From: Amycolatopsis mediterranei
GTDB taxonomy: Bacteria > Actinomycetota > Actinomycetes > Mycobacteriales > Pseudonocardiaceae
Direction: 5' to 3'
DNA length: 64,000 bases
Assembly (NCBI RefSeq): GCF_026017845.1
Contig: NZ_CP100416.1
Span: 10,510,081-10,574,080 of the forward strand
Numbering within the stretch: position 1 is the first letter of the stretch; every line of letters starts with the position of its first letter. This document shows positions 45,701 to 54,175 of the stretch, one piece after another. Position numbers and translations under genes: made by a program. The notes beneath the pieces are model-generated. The model was not told the DNA's origin, made no database searches, and was given only the letters and a program-made list of their open reading frames with translations.

Positions 45701-45776
45701 GGACGACGCGCTCACCGAATTCGGCCCGGGTGCGCCGGGCGAAGACCGGTGGTTCGCTCGGTACCCGGTCGACTAG
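42720..45776 (+). CDS. ADP-ribosylglycohydrolase protein with one degenerate and one intact ARH module
   Basis: The 1018-residue protein has the same N-terminal Imm35- and SseB-like parts as its upstream neighbour. A first ARH-like module follows (~residues 370-655; GDALGG kept but GGLTRH in place of TDDT), then a complete one from ~660. The intact module shows GDALG (677-681), TDDTQM (715-720) and NHSGDSDSTGS (951-961), the Mg-binding residues of ARH/DraG enzymes. It should remove ADP-ribose from modified proteins. ARH proteins serve as immunity to ART toxins in the Tre1-Tri1 pair, so this is the leading candidate for countering the ART domains encoded upstream. ATG 42711 is an alternative start. 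Confidence 0.85.
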   Translation: MDEEEAAARAREWLCAQPGGDRLRIRPEFTARRPDGWSFTVNAAAYLDGTDIGAGLFPGPVVLVPDDGGEIGVDRPAMASTPAEAEWRPDVDPEFDEKAFPELDLPVRAVRSWIRTDGEHRVNEQYTPGPVWRGFPVPTTDAEKLLNYLAANWISRAEFVRALLDCEVLVPLLGTGEPLLRPVPGTGGLEVIAYSSSAKVPGRYPRRWRVPVRELPPSSGLTLDPGTGLVRSLTAAELAAVRGAETAPRPPVEEPAPEAGPEVAAALPALVAEFGVEPSDLLERHLRYALDHARDQHFELTPGECVRYLRGFAWQYRNGVRRRAGQEPEWPADLGANGLIAHVDENARPRPVPWTFGKFSAFGTPADRFAWHRIVGAYVGFAIGDALGGGADPANPLPLGGLTRHLLFHTDSVLRGLPPMPTGEVPATLPGPDPAGWLAVATRHAGPPPAEFSALLATALAATPAGAVALADVDGERYAKDVARELTGSAAGAEVTEGVELLVSLFQALLTREAFALPVHVRLHEVGGDLAVSTLALRADRDADDVTQLESIGDGRSVRSVLGRALFAAAKRGYDPEAAIRLAARSGPVAGAIAGALVGARVGVPGLPWATELPDLGLLDDVASDVFWYFNRNGLQTETAEHARWERRYPSGRFTPEPTGPNLRSRLRGSLLAGAIGDALGAKTEFDSIDRIREIAGPDGITDFIPAYGGVGRVTDDTQMTLFTLEALIRAHAQERRTGSADVVHSLQLAYQRWLHTQGVPWDRARGPQSAVEVADGWLITHQELFSRRAPGLTCFGELEAYGRSGVRGTIERPVNNSKGCGGVMRAAPIALWSDDLAEVFRLGAESAALTHGHPSGYLSSGCFAVIVHELLHGKPLLDAVATARAELVKHPGHEEQSAALDAALAEQGPPTPEKLERLGQGNVGETALSMSVYVALTTTDADSALLAAVNHSGDSDSTGSVCGNLVGAMYGEEALRQSWLDQLELRDVIVGLADDALTEFGPGAPGEDRWFARYPVD

Positions 45777-45808
45777 GTTTTGGGCTACTGGGGACGGGGA
45801 GGACAAAC

Positions 45809-47716
45809 GTGCGCAACCGGGTTGAAGTGGCCGAACGCCCGGACGGCCTGTACGCGGCGTGGGGTGAGGGGACCTACCGCGCGCAACGGTCGACCACGGA
45901 CGGCACCGTGCTGCTGTCCGTGCTGCCGGAGGAAGAAGCGCCGGAGGGCTTCGACAAGGAGTTCGACGGGCGTCCGGCGCGGGTGGTGCCGGCGAGCGAG
46001 GTGCCGTCGACGTTCACCCTGCGGACCTTCGCCGAGTACGACGGCGAGGTCTTCGAGGTCGCGCCGGGCGACCGGCCGGAGCTGACCTTGCGCTGGGTCC
46101 GCGACGACGCCGCCCGCGCGGCCCAGCTGGGCCTGACCGACTTCTCGGTCACCGTGCCGGCCAAGCAGGTCACGGCGCTGTGGCAGACGCGGCTGGAGTT
46201 CACCGAGACGCTGGAGGCGCGGCCGCAGCCGGGCACCGGCGACCAGAACGCGCTGCTGCGCGCCATCGGCCGGACACTGCTGCACACCGTGCCCGGTGGC
46301 TGGGCGCGGGTCGGCGCGCAGTTCCGGCAGGTCGGGGACTACGCCGAGATCGAGGTCCGCGCGGTCGGCGACGAGGACGGCCCGGTGTCGGTGTCGCTGC
46401 CTGCCGCGCCCAAGCTCGGCGGGCTCTTCGCGCGGCTGCGGGCGGCGATGTTCCAGGCCGAGGCCGGCACGTGGTTCCAGGGCACGTTCACCCTCGACGA
46501 CCAGTCGCAGTTCGACTTCGACTTCGACGCCGACCGCGAGCCGGACTGGCGGGTGCCGCCCAACGAGGGCGGCCGCCCGTCGACCGCCGCCTACGAGCTG
46601 GAGCTGGCCACCTACCCGCGGGCGCCGAAGCACCTGCCGGCGTGGCTGACGGCGAAGGCCGGGCTGCCGCTGGACGTCGTGTTCCGGCACGCGCGGGTCG
46701 CCGACTCCCACGTCGAAGGTGAGCGCCCGGTGGTCACCCGGCCGCCGGTGCCGCCGGACCAGGTCCGCGGCCTGCTCGACTACCTGTTCCGGGCGCCGGT
46801 GGCGCTGCACCGGCCCGCGCCGCTGCCGGACATCTTCGGCGCGCCGGGGGCCAAGCCGGACGTGCCGAACGCGTTCCACACCGACGGCACCTGGATCTGG
46901 CCCGCCGCCGTGCCGCACTACCTGCGCAAGTACGGGGTACCGCCGGAGCCTGAGCTGGTCGAACAGGCACGCGCGGCGGGCTTCCGGCCGCCGTTCGTCC
47001 GCGAACTCGTCCGCGCGACGGCCGAGGCGGAGGTCCTCGGCCAGCCGCGGCCGCCGCAGACGGCCGCGGATCTGCCGGACGAGCGCGCCCTCGCCCGCGT
47101 CGCCCGCGGCGAGCAGGTCCGGAACCTGCGTGGCGCCGAGACCCTCGAGCTGCTCCAGCAGCGGCTCGCCGAGCACGGCGTGCCGGCGGCGGCCTACCGG
47201 ATCGGCGCCAACGAGGTGCCGGTCGAAGGCGTCTGGACGCTGCGCCGCGCCGAGAACGGCTGGGAGGTTTCGCGGCCGCCGTCCGACGAGCCGGTGGCGT
47301 TCGGCTCGCTCGGCGACGCGGCCCGGTTCCTGCTGGGCGTGCTGCTGATGCTGCCGCCGAGGCCGGCGGAGGAGTCCGACCAGCCTGCCGACTGGCCGAT
47401 CCTGCCGATGCGCGGCGAACCGCCGTTGAACTTCTACCGCGGCAAGCGCCTGATCACGCTGCCGCCGGGCACCATGGTCGTCCGGTTCGGCAACGAGACC
47501 GGCAACCTGGTGCACGCCGACGGCTCGCGGTTCGTCGAGACGGCGCTGGCGTTCGAGCGCGAACGTGAGAAGCGGCTGTACCGGGCGCAGCGCGCGATCC
47601 GCGTGCTGACCGGCGTGGCGGCGCCGTGGGGCGGGATGCCGGGTGGCGCGGTCGCCCACCTGCTGCCCCGGCCGCTCGCCCAGCACGTCGAGACCGGCTC
47701 GCTCAGCAGGCAGTGA
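45809..47716 (+). CDS. TNT-like domain protein, paralogue of the gene at 39.0 kb
   Basis: The 635-residue protein has an N-terminal extension of about 165 residues lacking in the paralogue. It then shares FHTDGTWIWPAAVPHYLRKY and the C-terminal TNT-like domain (TLPPGTMVVRFGNETGNLV, PGGAVAHLLP). As in the paralogue, the catalytic Gln position appears to be Ala. The two TNT-like genes bracket the two ARH genes, so the four probably arose by segment duplication. GTG 45809 follows GGGGAGGAC by four bases, 32 bases after the ARH stop. It ends 14 bases inside the convergent methyltransferase gene. Confidence 0.7.
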   Translation: MRNRVEVAERPDGLYAAWGEGTYRAQRSTTDGTVLLSVLPEEEAPEGFDKEFDGRPARVVPASEVPSTFTLRTFAEYDGEVFEVAPGDRPELTLRWVRDDAARAAQLGLTDFSVTVPAKQVTALWQTRLEFTETLEARPQPGTGDQNALLRAIGRTLLHTVPGGWARVGAQFRQVGDYAEIEVRAVGDEDGPVSVSLPAAPKLGGLFARLRAAMFQAEAGTWFQGTFTLDDQSQFDFDFDADREPDWRVPPNEGGRPSTAAYELELATYPRAPKHLPAWLTAKAGLPLDVVFRHARVADSHVEGERPVVTRPPVPPDQVRGLLDYLFRAPVALHRPAPLPDIFGAPGAKPDVPNAFHTDGTWIWPAAVPHYLRKYGVPPEPELVEQARAAGFRPPFVRELVRATAEAEVLGQPRPPQTAADLPDERALARVARGEQVRNLRGAETLELLQQRLAEHGVPAAAYRIGANEVPVEGVWTLRRAENGWEVSRPPSDEPVAFGSLGDAARFLLGVLLMLPPRPAEESDQPADWPILPMRGEPPLNFYRGKRLITLPPGTMVVRFGNETGNLVHADGSRFVETALAFEREREKRLYRAQRAIRVLTGVAAPWGGMPGGAVAHLLPRPLAQHVETGSLSRQ

Positions 47717-48554
47717 TCAGGACGGCGGGCGACCACCAGTAGTCGGCGAGCGGGGTGACGTCGACGTCGGTGAAGCCCGCCGTCGTGAGCTGCTCGGCCC
47801 AGACCGAAGCGGGGTGCTCCCAGTTCGTCCGCTGCTGCCCGGAGACGATCCCGAGCAGCACCGGCAGCAGGAAGCCCTGGGCGACCAGCGTGGCGTCTTC
47901 GCCGTACTCGGCCACCCCGCGCTCGTAGCGCTCGACGAGCGAGCGGAGGTGCTCCGGCGAGCCTTCCTCGAACTCGGGGACGTCGAACTCGGCGAGCACC
48001 AGCGTCCCGGTCCGCGGCTGCAGCGCGCGCAGCACCTCCGCGCGCTGCTCCGGCTCGATGGACTGCAGCGCGAACGTCGATTGGACGAAGTCCCAGCCGA
48101 GGTCGTCGCGGGCCAGGAAGTCCTGCGCGGTCGACTGCCAGCACTGAGCGGACGGCACCCGCTCGTGGACGCCCTCGAGCAGCGCGGCCGACGGTTCGAC
48201 CAGGTCGATCCGCGGCGGGAGGTGCGATGCCTGCTCCAGCGCGGGCACCACGGCGAGGCCGTCACCGCAGCCCAGGTCCAGCAGGGAATCCGGCTTCCCG
48301 GCGTCGTACCTCGCGGCCAGCTCGGCGCTCAGCGCCCGGTACAGCTCGACGTTGCCGCCGCCGCGGATGAACGCCGTGAACGCGCTCGGCTGGTCGTACA
48401 CCGGCGCCGAGTCGTCCGCGGCCAGGTACGTCCGCAGTTCGTCCGCCAGCGTGGAGCCGGCCAGCCCGGCCTGGGCGGTAAGTTCGGCGGCCTGGTCGCG
48501 GTCACCGGACCGGTAGGCGGCGAGGGCGTCGGTGAGCAGCTCGATCGAGGTCAT
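47703..48554 (-). CDS. Class I SAM-dependent methyltransferase
   Basis: The 283-residue protein contains the SAM-binding motif I LLDLGCGDGLAV, motif II-like IDLVEPS and a motif-IV-like region around WDFVQSTFALQ, the Rossmann-type methyltransferase core. An N-terminal helical part (~85 residues) may be a substrate cap. No family specificity is recognisable. It is third in a minus-strand set after the CCA enzyme and a sensor kinase, 12 bases from the kinase stop. Its 3' end overlaps the convergent TNT-like gene by 14 bases. Confidence 0.85.
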   Translation of the reverse strand: MTSIELLTDALAAYRSGDRDQAAELTAQAGLAGSTLADELRTYLAADDSAPVYDQPSAFTAFIRGGGNVELYRALSAELAARYDAGKPDSLLDLGCGDGLAVVPALEQASHLPPRIDLVEPSAALLEGVHERVPSAQCWQSTAQDFLARDDLGWDFVQSTFALQSIEPEQRAEVLRALQPRTGTLVLAEFDVPEFEEGSPEHLRSLVERYERGVAEYGEDATLVAQGFLLPVLLGIVSGQQRTNWEHPASVWAEQLTTAGFTDVDVTPLADYWWSPAVLITAC

Positions 48555-48566
48555 GGTCAGGACATA

Positions 48567-49874
48567 TCAGAACGGGACCCACAACGTCACTCGCGTGCCA
48601 CCCCCGGCGAGCCCCGACTCGACCAGCGACGTCCCGCCGACCTCGGCCAGCCGGGCGGTGATCGACTCGCTGATGCCGAACCCGGCGGGGTGGTCGGCCG
48701 CGCTGAACCCGCTCCCGTGGTCGCGGGTGATCACCGCGATGCCGCCGTCGCGCTCCTCGACGCGGACCACGACGCGGTCCGTGCCGGAGTGCTTCATCGT
48801 GTTCCGCATCGCCTCGCGGACGGCGTCGCGGATGGCGATCTGCCGAACCTCCGACAGCGTGTCGTCGTCGAGCTCGGCCACTACGAGCTGGGCGCGCAGG
48901 CCGTCGCGGGCCATCTCGGCGGCGAGCGCGGCGAGCTTCTCGCCCAGCGGCCGGGCGCCGGCCTCCGCCCGCTCGGAGGCCGCCGACTCGATCGTGTGCC
49001 GGATCTCCATCGCCTGCGCCCGCGCCAGCCGCTGGATCTCCACCAGCCGCTCCTCGGCGTCACCGGGGCCGGACAGCGCCATCGCTTCCAGGGTCTGCAG
49101 CACGGTGTCGTGCAGCCTCCGGTGCTGCTGGGCGCGCTCGGCGAGCCGCCCGTTGCGGGTGCCGTAGGCCAGCGCCAGGCGGGTGCCGAGGCCGGTCAGC
49201 ACCAGTGCGGCGGTGGCCAGGAAGAGCTCCGCGAGCAGCACGGAGTACGTCGAGAACGCGGCGCCGACCTGGAACCGGCCGGTGTTCAGCCAGTTCGCCA
49301 GCATCCGCAGCGGGAAGCCGAGCAGCCCGAACACCAGCCCGCTCGGCAGGCCCAGCGCGAGCGTCAGCAGGCCGATCTCGCCGTACACGTGGACGCTGGT
49401 GACCGCGAGCGCGTCGAAGTACGCCTGCGTGGGCACGGTCAGTGCGATGACCAGCGGCGAAAGCACCGTGAAGGCCAGGTCGACGGCCAGCAGCTTGCCG
49501 GCGTCGCGGCCGCGGAACGGCGCCGAGCGGAACATCCAGCGGAGGCCGATGAAGTTCAGCGCCACCGACAGGAGCGCGAACACCCCGACCGGCAGCAGCC
49601 CGGTCGTGCCGTGCTGGAGGACGTAGACACCGAGCTGGCCGGGCACCGCGAGCAGCCGGTAGGCCAGCGGGATGAGCACGACGTACCGGGTGGCGCGCAG
49701 CAGCAGGCTGTCGCGCTCGGTGGGGTCGATCGGCCCGGACATCCGGGAGATGCGCCGCAGCGCGTGCATCGGCGCCGGATCGGCGATCTCGTCGGGCAGC
49801 TCACTCGTGGCGGTGGCGATCGCGGGGGCACCGCGCCTCAGCAGCGCCACCAGGAAGCTGCCCCCGCCCGCCAC
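48567..49874 (-). CDS. Orphan NarL-class sensor histidine kinase
   Basis: The 435-residue protein has several membrane segments between residues ~60 and ~225 (VVLIPLAYRLLAVPGQ, LPVGVFALLSVALNFIGL and others). It then has a phospho-acceptor region RRLHDTVLQTLEAMAL and a HATPase domain (EAMRNTMKHSG, DHGSGFSAAD, GGGTRVTLWV). It resembles the LiaS/DesK class, but no response regulator gene adjoins it, so the partner is elsewhere. GTG 49874 is three bases after the CCA-enzyme stop, suggesting translational coupling; the ~45 residues ahead of the first helix have weak similarity to anything I know, so a later start is possible. Confidence 0.85.
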   Translation of the reverse strand: MAGGGSFLVALLRRGAPAIATATSELPDEIADPAPMHALRRISRMSGPIDPTERDSLLLRATRYVVLIPLAYRLLAVPGQLGVYVLQHGTTGLLPVGVFALLSVALNFIGLRWMFRSAPFRGRDAGKLLAVDLAFTVLSPLVIALTVPTQAYFDALAVTSVHVYGEIGLLTLALGLPSGLVFGLLGFPLRMLANWLNTGRFQVGAAFSTYSVLLAELFLATAALVLTGLGTRLALAYGTRNGRLAERAQQHRRLHDTVLQTLEAMALSGPGDAEERLVEIQRLARAQAMEIRHTIESAASERAEAGARPLGEKLAALAAEMARDGLRAQLVVAELDDDTLSEVRQIAIRDAVREAMRNTMKHSGTDRVVVRVEERDGGIAVITRDHGSGFSAADHPAGFGISESITARLAEVGGTSLVESGLAGGGTRVTLWVPF

Positions 49875-49877
49875 GCC

Positions 49878-51314
49878 TCACGCGTCCCCGACGCCGTTTT
49901 CCGCGGCCCACTTCTTCAGCTCGGCGACCGCCTCGTCGTGGTCCAGCGGCCCGCGGTCCAGGCGCAGCTCCTTGAGGAACTTCCACGCCTTCCCGACGTC
50001 CGGGCCCGGCTTGAGGCCGAGCAGCGCCATGATCTGCTCGCCGTTGAGGTCCGGCCGCACGCGGTCGAGGTCCTCCTTGGCCTTGAGCGCGGCGATCCGG
50101 GCCTCGAGGTCGTCGTAGGTCGCCTGCAGCACGGCCGCCTTCCGGCGGTTGCGGGTGGTGCAGTCGGCGCGGACCAGCTTGTGCAGCCGGGTCAGCAGGG
50201 GCCCGGCGTCGGTGACGTACCGGCGGACCGCCGAGTCCGTCCACTCACCTTTGCCGTAGCCGTGGAACCGCAGGTGGAGGAACACGAGCTGGGAGACGTC
50301 GTCGACGATCTCCTTCGAGAACTTCAGCGCCCGCAAACGTTTGCGGGCCATCCGCGCACCGACCACCTCGTGGTGGTGGAAGCTGACGCCGCCGCCCTCC
50401 TGGAACTCCCGGGTCGCCGGCTTGCCGACGTCGTGCAGCAGGGCGGCCAGCCGCAGGATCAGATCAGGCTCGGAGGTCGGCTCGTGCGAAGACTCCAGGT
50501 CGATCGCCTGGGCGAGCACGGTCAGCGAGTGCTGGTAGACGTCCTTGTGCTGGTGGTGCTCGTCGATCGCCAGCCGCATCCCGGCCACCTCGGGCAGCAC
50601 CCGGTCGGCCAGCCCGGTGTCGACCAGCAGCTCCAGCCCCGGCCGCGGGTCGGCCGCCAGCAGCAGCTTCGACAGCTCGGCCTGCACCCGCTCGGCGGTG
50701 ATCCGGTCGATCTCCTCGGCCATCGACGTCATCGCGTCGACCACCCGCGGCGCGGCGGCGAAGTCCAGCTGCGCGGCGAAGCGGGCCGCTCGCAGCATCC
50801 GCAGCGGGTCGTCGGCGAACGACTCCTGCGGCGTCGCCGGGGTGTCCAGGACCCGCTCGCGCAGGGCGCTCAGCCCGTCGTGCGGGTCGATGAACGTCTT
50901 GGACGCCAGGTCGACGGCCATCGCGTTGACCGTGAAGTCGCGGCGCAGCAGGTCGCCCTCGATGCTGTCGCCGAAGGTGACCTCGGGGTTGCGGCCGACG
51001 CGGTCGTAGCTGTCGGCGCGGAACGTGGTGATCTCGAGCTGCATGCCCTTCTTCGTCACGCCGACCGTGCCGAAGGCGATCCCGACGTCCCAGACCGCGT
51101 CGCCCCAGCCGCTGACGATCTTCAGCACCCGGTCGGGCCGCGCGTCCGTGGTGAAGTCGAGGTCGCCGGAGCGGCGGCCGAGCAGTGCGTCGCGCACGCT
51201 GCCGCCCACGAGGTAGAGGCGGTGTCCCGCCCTGGCGAACCTCTCCGCCAGTTCCTCCGCCAGTGGGGAGACCTGCATCAGCTCCACCACCTGCTTCTCG
51301 ACCACGTCGTTCAC
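49878..51314 (-). CDS. cca: CCA tRNA nucleotidyltransferase
   Basis: The 478-residue class II nucleotidyltransferase matures or repairs the CCA end of tRNAs, using CTP and ATP. The catalytic motif is LVGGSVRDALLGRRSGDLDF, with the two catalytic aspartates in the DLD triplet. The template-like motif LRRDFTVNAMAVDL and the head/neck region (DPLRMLRAARFAAQLDF) follow, then an HD domain (LLHDVGKPATREF). The position next to the NUDIX and DUF6049 genes matches pcnA of mycobacteria. GTG 51314 starts the gene. It is divergent from the NUDIX gene. Confidence 0.97.
   Translation of the reverse strand: MNDVVEKQVVELMQVSPLAEELAERFARAGHRLYLVGGSVRDALLGRRSGDLDFTTDARPDRVLKIVSGWGDAVWDVGIAFGTVGVTKKGMQLEITTFRADSYDRVGRNPEVTFGDSIEGDLLRRDFTVNAMAVDLASKTFIDPHDGLSALRERVLDTPATPQESFADDPLRMLRAARFAAQLDFAAAPRVVDAMTSMAEEIDRITAERVQAELSKLLLAADPRPGLELLVDTGLADRVLPEVAGMRLAIDEHHQHKDVYQHSLTVLAQAIDLESSHEPTSEPDLILRLAALLHDVGKPATREFQEGGGVSFHHHEVVGARMARKRLRALKFSKEIVDDVSQLVFLHLRFHGYGKGEWTDSAVRRYVTDAGPLLTRLHKLVRADCTTRNRRKAAVLQATYDDLEARIAALKAKEDLDRVRPDLNGEQIMALLGLKPGPDVGKAWKFLKELRLDRGPLDHDEAVAELKKWAAENGVGDA
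50329..50348. repeat. 20-bp perfect palindrome within the CCA gene
   Basis: GCCCGCAAACGTTTGCGGGC is a perfect palindrome. Its 14-bp core, CGCAAACGTTTGCG, recurs at 63059-63072. The sequence here is coding (Arg/Leu/Lys codons), so it may be partly chance. Confidence 0.6.
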
Positions 51315-51415
51315 GAAAATCCCACTACGTTCCAGGTGCGATTGCTCCAGGCACCGCCGGACACGGACACGGAGAGCCAGCCTACCGGGGCAACCGTTTG
51401 CTCTAGCATCGCAGC

Positions 51416-51970
51416 ATGTCTGGATCAGCCGGCCGCCCCGGCGCCTCGAAGCCGCGCAGGCGGCGCAGGCGTCAGCGCGGCAGGCGCCTGACCACGGTCG
51501 ACGAGACGTCGGCCGGTGGCCTCGTGGTGGACGCGGAGCGCGAACAGGCGGTGCTGATCGGCCGGCTCGACCGGCACGGCAGACTGCTGTGGTCGCTGCC
51601 CAAGGGCCACATCGAGGACGGTGAGACGGTGGAACAGACGGCCGTGCGCGAGGTGAAGGAGGAAACCGGCATCTCCGCGCGCGTCATGCGGCCACTGGGC
51701 ACCATCGACTACTGGTTCGTGGCCGAGAAGCGGCGCATCCACAAGACCGTGCACCACTTCCTGCTCGAAGCGCTCGGCGGTGAGCTTTCCGACGAAGACG
51801 TCGAGGTCACCGAGGTGGCCTGGGTCCCGCTGGCCGAGCTGGAGACCAAACTCGCCTACTCCGACGAGCGCAAGCTCGTCCGGAAGGCCAGTCAGATGCT
51901 CAAGGAACTTTTCGCGCGCCCGGACGTCCTCCGACGAGACGAGCACGCCCCTGAGGGAGCCCCCGAGTGA
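51416..51970 (+). CDS. NUDIX hydrolase
   Basis: The 184-residue protein has an Arg-rich N-terminal tail followed by a full Nudix box, starting GHIEDGETVEQ at G64 and continuing AVREVKEETGI, which binds Mg and the diphosphate substrate. It probably hydrolyses a nucleoside diphosphate derivative. The gene is the orthologue by position of Rv3908 (MutT4) in M. tuberculosis, implicated in handling oxidised nucleotides. TAGCAT lies six bases before ATG 51416, giving a leaderless start. The stop overlaps the next GTG. Confidence 0.93.
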   Translation: MSGSAGRPGASKPRRRRRRQRGRRLTTVDETSAGGLVVDAEREQAVLIGRLDRHGRLLWSLPKGHIEDGETVEQTAVREVKEETGISARVMRPLGTIDYWFVAEKRRIHKTVHHFLLEALGGELSDEDVEVTEVAWVPLAELETKLAYSDERKLVRKASQMLKELFARPDVLRRDEHAPEGAPE

Positions 51971-54123
51971 AGCGGTTCGCCGCAACCTTCCTGTCCGTCC
52001 TCTTCCTGGCCGTCCCCGCCCTCGCCGGCGCCTCGGTGGCCCAGGCGCAGGAGGGCGCGCGCCTGCGCGTCGACCTGGCCGGGCTCAGCCCACGGGTGAT
52101 CACGAGCTCGACGACGTCGCTGACCGTCACCGGCACGGTGACCAACACCGGCGACCGCCGCATCGCCAAGCCGCAGGTGCGGCTGCAGGTCGGGGACCGG
52201 GCGACGACCGAACGCGGGGTCGGCGACGTGCTGTCCGGCGCGGTGGTCAAAGACAACCCGCTGACCGAATTCACGCCGGTCGCCGACGTGCTGGAGCCGG
52301 GCCAGAGCGCCCCGCTGAACCTCACCGTGCCCCTGACCGGGCCGCGGGCGGACCGGTTCGCCCGCCCCGGCGTCTACCCGCTGCTGGTCAACGTCAACGG
52401 CACCCCCGAGTTCGGCGGGCCCGCGCGGCTCGGCGCGGTCAGCATGCTGATGCCGGTGCTGGCCGGACCGGGGCGGCAGGCGGGCGGGCGGACCGGGACG
52501 CCGCCGAGCATGACCCTGCTGTGGCCGCTGACCGGCAACGTCCCGCACGTCTACGCGGCGCCGTACGGCGGCCCGGTGGTGCTGGCCGACGACCGGCTGG
52601 CCGCCGAGCTCAGCGGCGACGGCCGGCTGAACGCGCTGGTCACTTCGGCCTCGGCGGCCGTGCGGAACAACTCCAACCTCGGGAAGTCGATGTGCTTCGC
52701 GCTCGACCCGGACCTGCTCGCCACCGTCGATGCGATGACCCGCGGCTACCTCGTCCACACCGACGCGGGCAACGTCGACGGCAAGGGCGCCGAGGCGGCG
52801 AAGACGTGGCTGTCCGAGCTCCGCACCCTGGTCGGCGGCCGCTGCGTGGTGGCGCTGCCGTTCGCCGACGCCGACCTCGACGCGCTCACCCGGATCCGGC
52901 CCGGCGACACCGGCCTGGTCGCCCGCGCGGCCACCGGCGCCGCGACCATCCAGGAGCTGACCGACGTCACCCCGCAGACCGGGGTGCTCTGGCCGGACGG
53001 CACGCCCAGCGCCTCGGTGCTCACCGCGCTGACCGAGGCCGGCGTGCGCACTCTGCTCACCGACGTGGGCAAGCTCGCGCCCGCCGCGGCCGGTGGCGGG
53101 GTCACCGTGCAGGGCAGCACCGTCCGCGTGCAGCCGACCGACTCGCTGATCTCCGCCGCGATGACGGGCGTCCCGACCGTGCCCGGCTCGGTCACCGTCC
53201 CCGCCACCACCGAGCGGGCCATCGGCGGCCAGAACGGCCTCGGTGCCCTCGCCTTCCGCGCCGGGCTGGGCCTGGCCGCGGGGCAGCAGCGGCCGGACCA
53301 CCTGCTGGTCGCGCCGCCGCGGCGCTGGGACGCCGCGCCCGAGGAGTTCACCACCTACCTGCAGCAGGTCGGCGACTTCCTGACCGCCGGCCTGGTCACC
53401 GCGACTCCGCTGCCGACGTTGCTCGCCGCCGTCCCGGCGACCTCCGGCTCGGTCGGCGACGGCGGGCCGGCCCCGGCCACCGGCGTCGGCGCCGACGTCG
53501 TCGCCACGCTGGCCGGGCTCGACGTCAAGGCCACCGGGCTGGCGTCCGCGATGCAGCTCGACCCGACCAAACGGGTGAAGCCGGACGACGTCGTCGAGCC
53601 GATCCGGCTGGCCGAGCTGCGTGGTGCCTCCACGGCGTGGCGGGGACTGCCCGCGGACGCCGCGACCACGAACGCCCAGGCCGAGCTGACGGCGATCAGC
53701 GGGCGGGTGACCGTCTCGCAGCCGAAGCAGACCATCGCGCTGGCGTCCGGCAACTCGCCGCTGCCGGTGTACGTCAGCAACGACCTGCCGGTCGGGATCA
53801 ACGCCCGGTTCGCCCTCGACAACAACACCGGCCTGCGTCCCGAGGAGGCCAAGGACTGGTTCTTCCCGGCCAGCGGCGGCAAGAACTACTTCCTCCCGGT
53901 GGAGGCGCTGCGGGCCGGCCGGTTCAGCGTCGATGTGTCGTTGCGCACGCCGACCGGTACCCCGCTCGGGTCATCCGCGCGGTTCGAACTGACCTCCACC
54001 GAATACGGCGCGATCACCATCATCGCGACCGTCGCCGCAGGTGTGGCCCTGCTTCTGCTCGCTTCGCGGCGGATCTACCGGCGGGTGAAGGACGCCCGCG
54101 CGGGTCGCGACGTCGTGGCCTGA
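51967..54123 (+). CDS. DUF6049 family secreted membrane protein
   Basis: The 718-residue protein has a signal peptide (RFAATFLSVLFLAVPALAGA) and a large extracytoplasmic part with beta-rich stretches (LSPRVITSSTTSLTVTGTV near the start). A C-terminal membrane segment (AITIIATVAAGVALLLLASR) leads to a short basic cytoplasmic tail. It corresponds by position to Rv3909 beside murJ in mycobacteria. The family is present across actinobacteria and its role is unknown, with a link to peptidoglycan or cell-wall assembly suggested only by context. GTG 51967 overlaps the preceding stop. Confidence 0.9.
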   Translation: MKRFAATFLSVLFLAVPALAGASVAQAQEGARLRVDLAGLSPRVITSSTTSLTVTGTVTNTGDRRIAKPQVRLQVGDRATTERGVGDVLSGAVVKDNPLTEFTPVADVLEPGQSAPLNLTVPLTGPRADRFARPGVYPLLVNVNGTPEFGGPARLGAVSMLMPVLAGPGRQAGGRTGTPPSMTLLWPLTGNVPHVYAAPYGGPVVLADDRLAAELSGDGRLNALVTSASAAVRNNSNLGKSMCFALDPDLLATVDAMTRGYLVHTDAGNVDGKGAEAAKTWLSELRTLVGGRCVVALPFADADLDALTRIRPGDTGLVARAATGAATIQELTDVTPQTGVLWPDGTPSASVLTALTEAGVRTLLTDVGKLAPAAAGGGVTVQGSTVRVQPTDSLISAAMTGVPTVPGSVTVPATTERAIGGQNGLGALAFRAGLGLAAGQQRPDHLLVAPPRRWDAAPEEFTTYLQQVGDFLTAGLVTATPLPTLLAAVPATSGSVGDGGPAPATGVGADVVATLAGLDVKATGLASAMQLDPTKRVKPDDVVEPIRLAELRGASTAWRGLPADAATTNAQAELTAISGRVTVSQPKQTIALASGNSPLPVYVSNDLPVGINARFALDNNTGLRPEEAKDWFFPASGGKNYFLPVEALRAGRFSVDVSLRTPTGTPLGSSARFELTSTEYGAITIIATVAAGVALLLLASRRIYRRVKDARAGRDVVA

Positions 54124-54175
54124 TCGCTCGGCCTTTGAGTGTTCCGGACGGTTCGCGATTACCCTTGGTCCGCAC

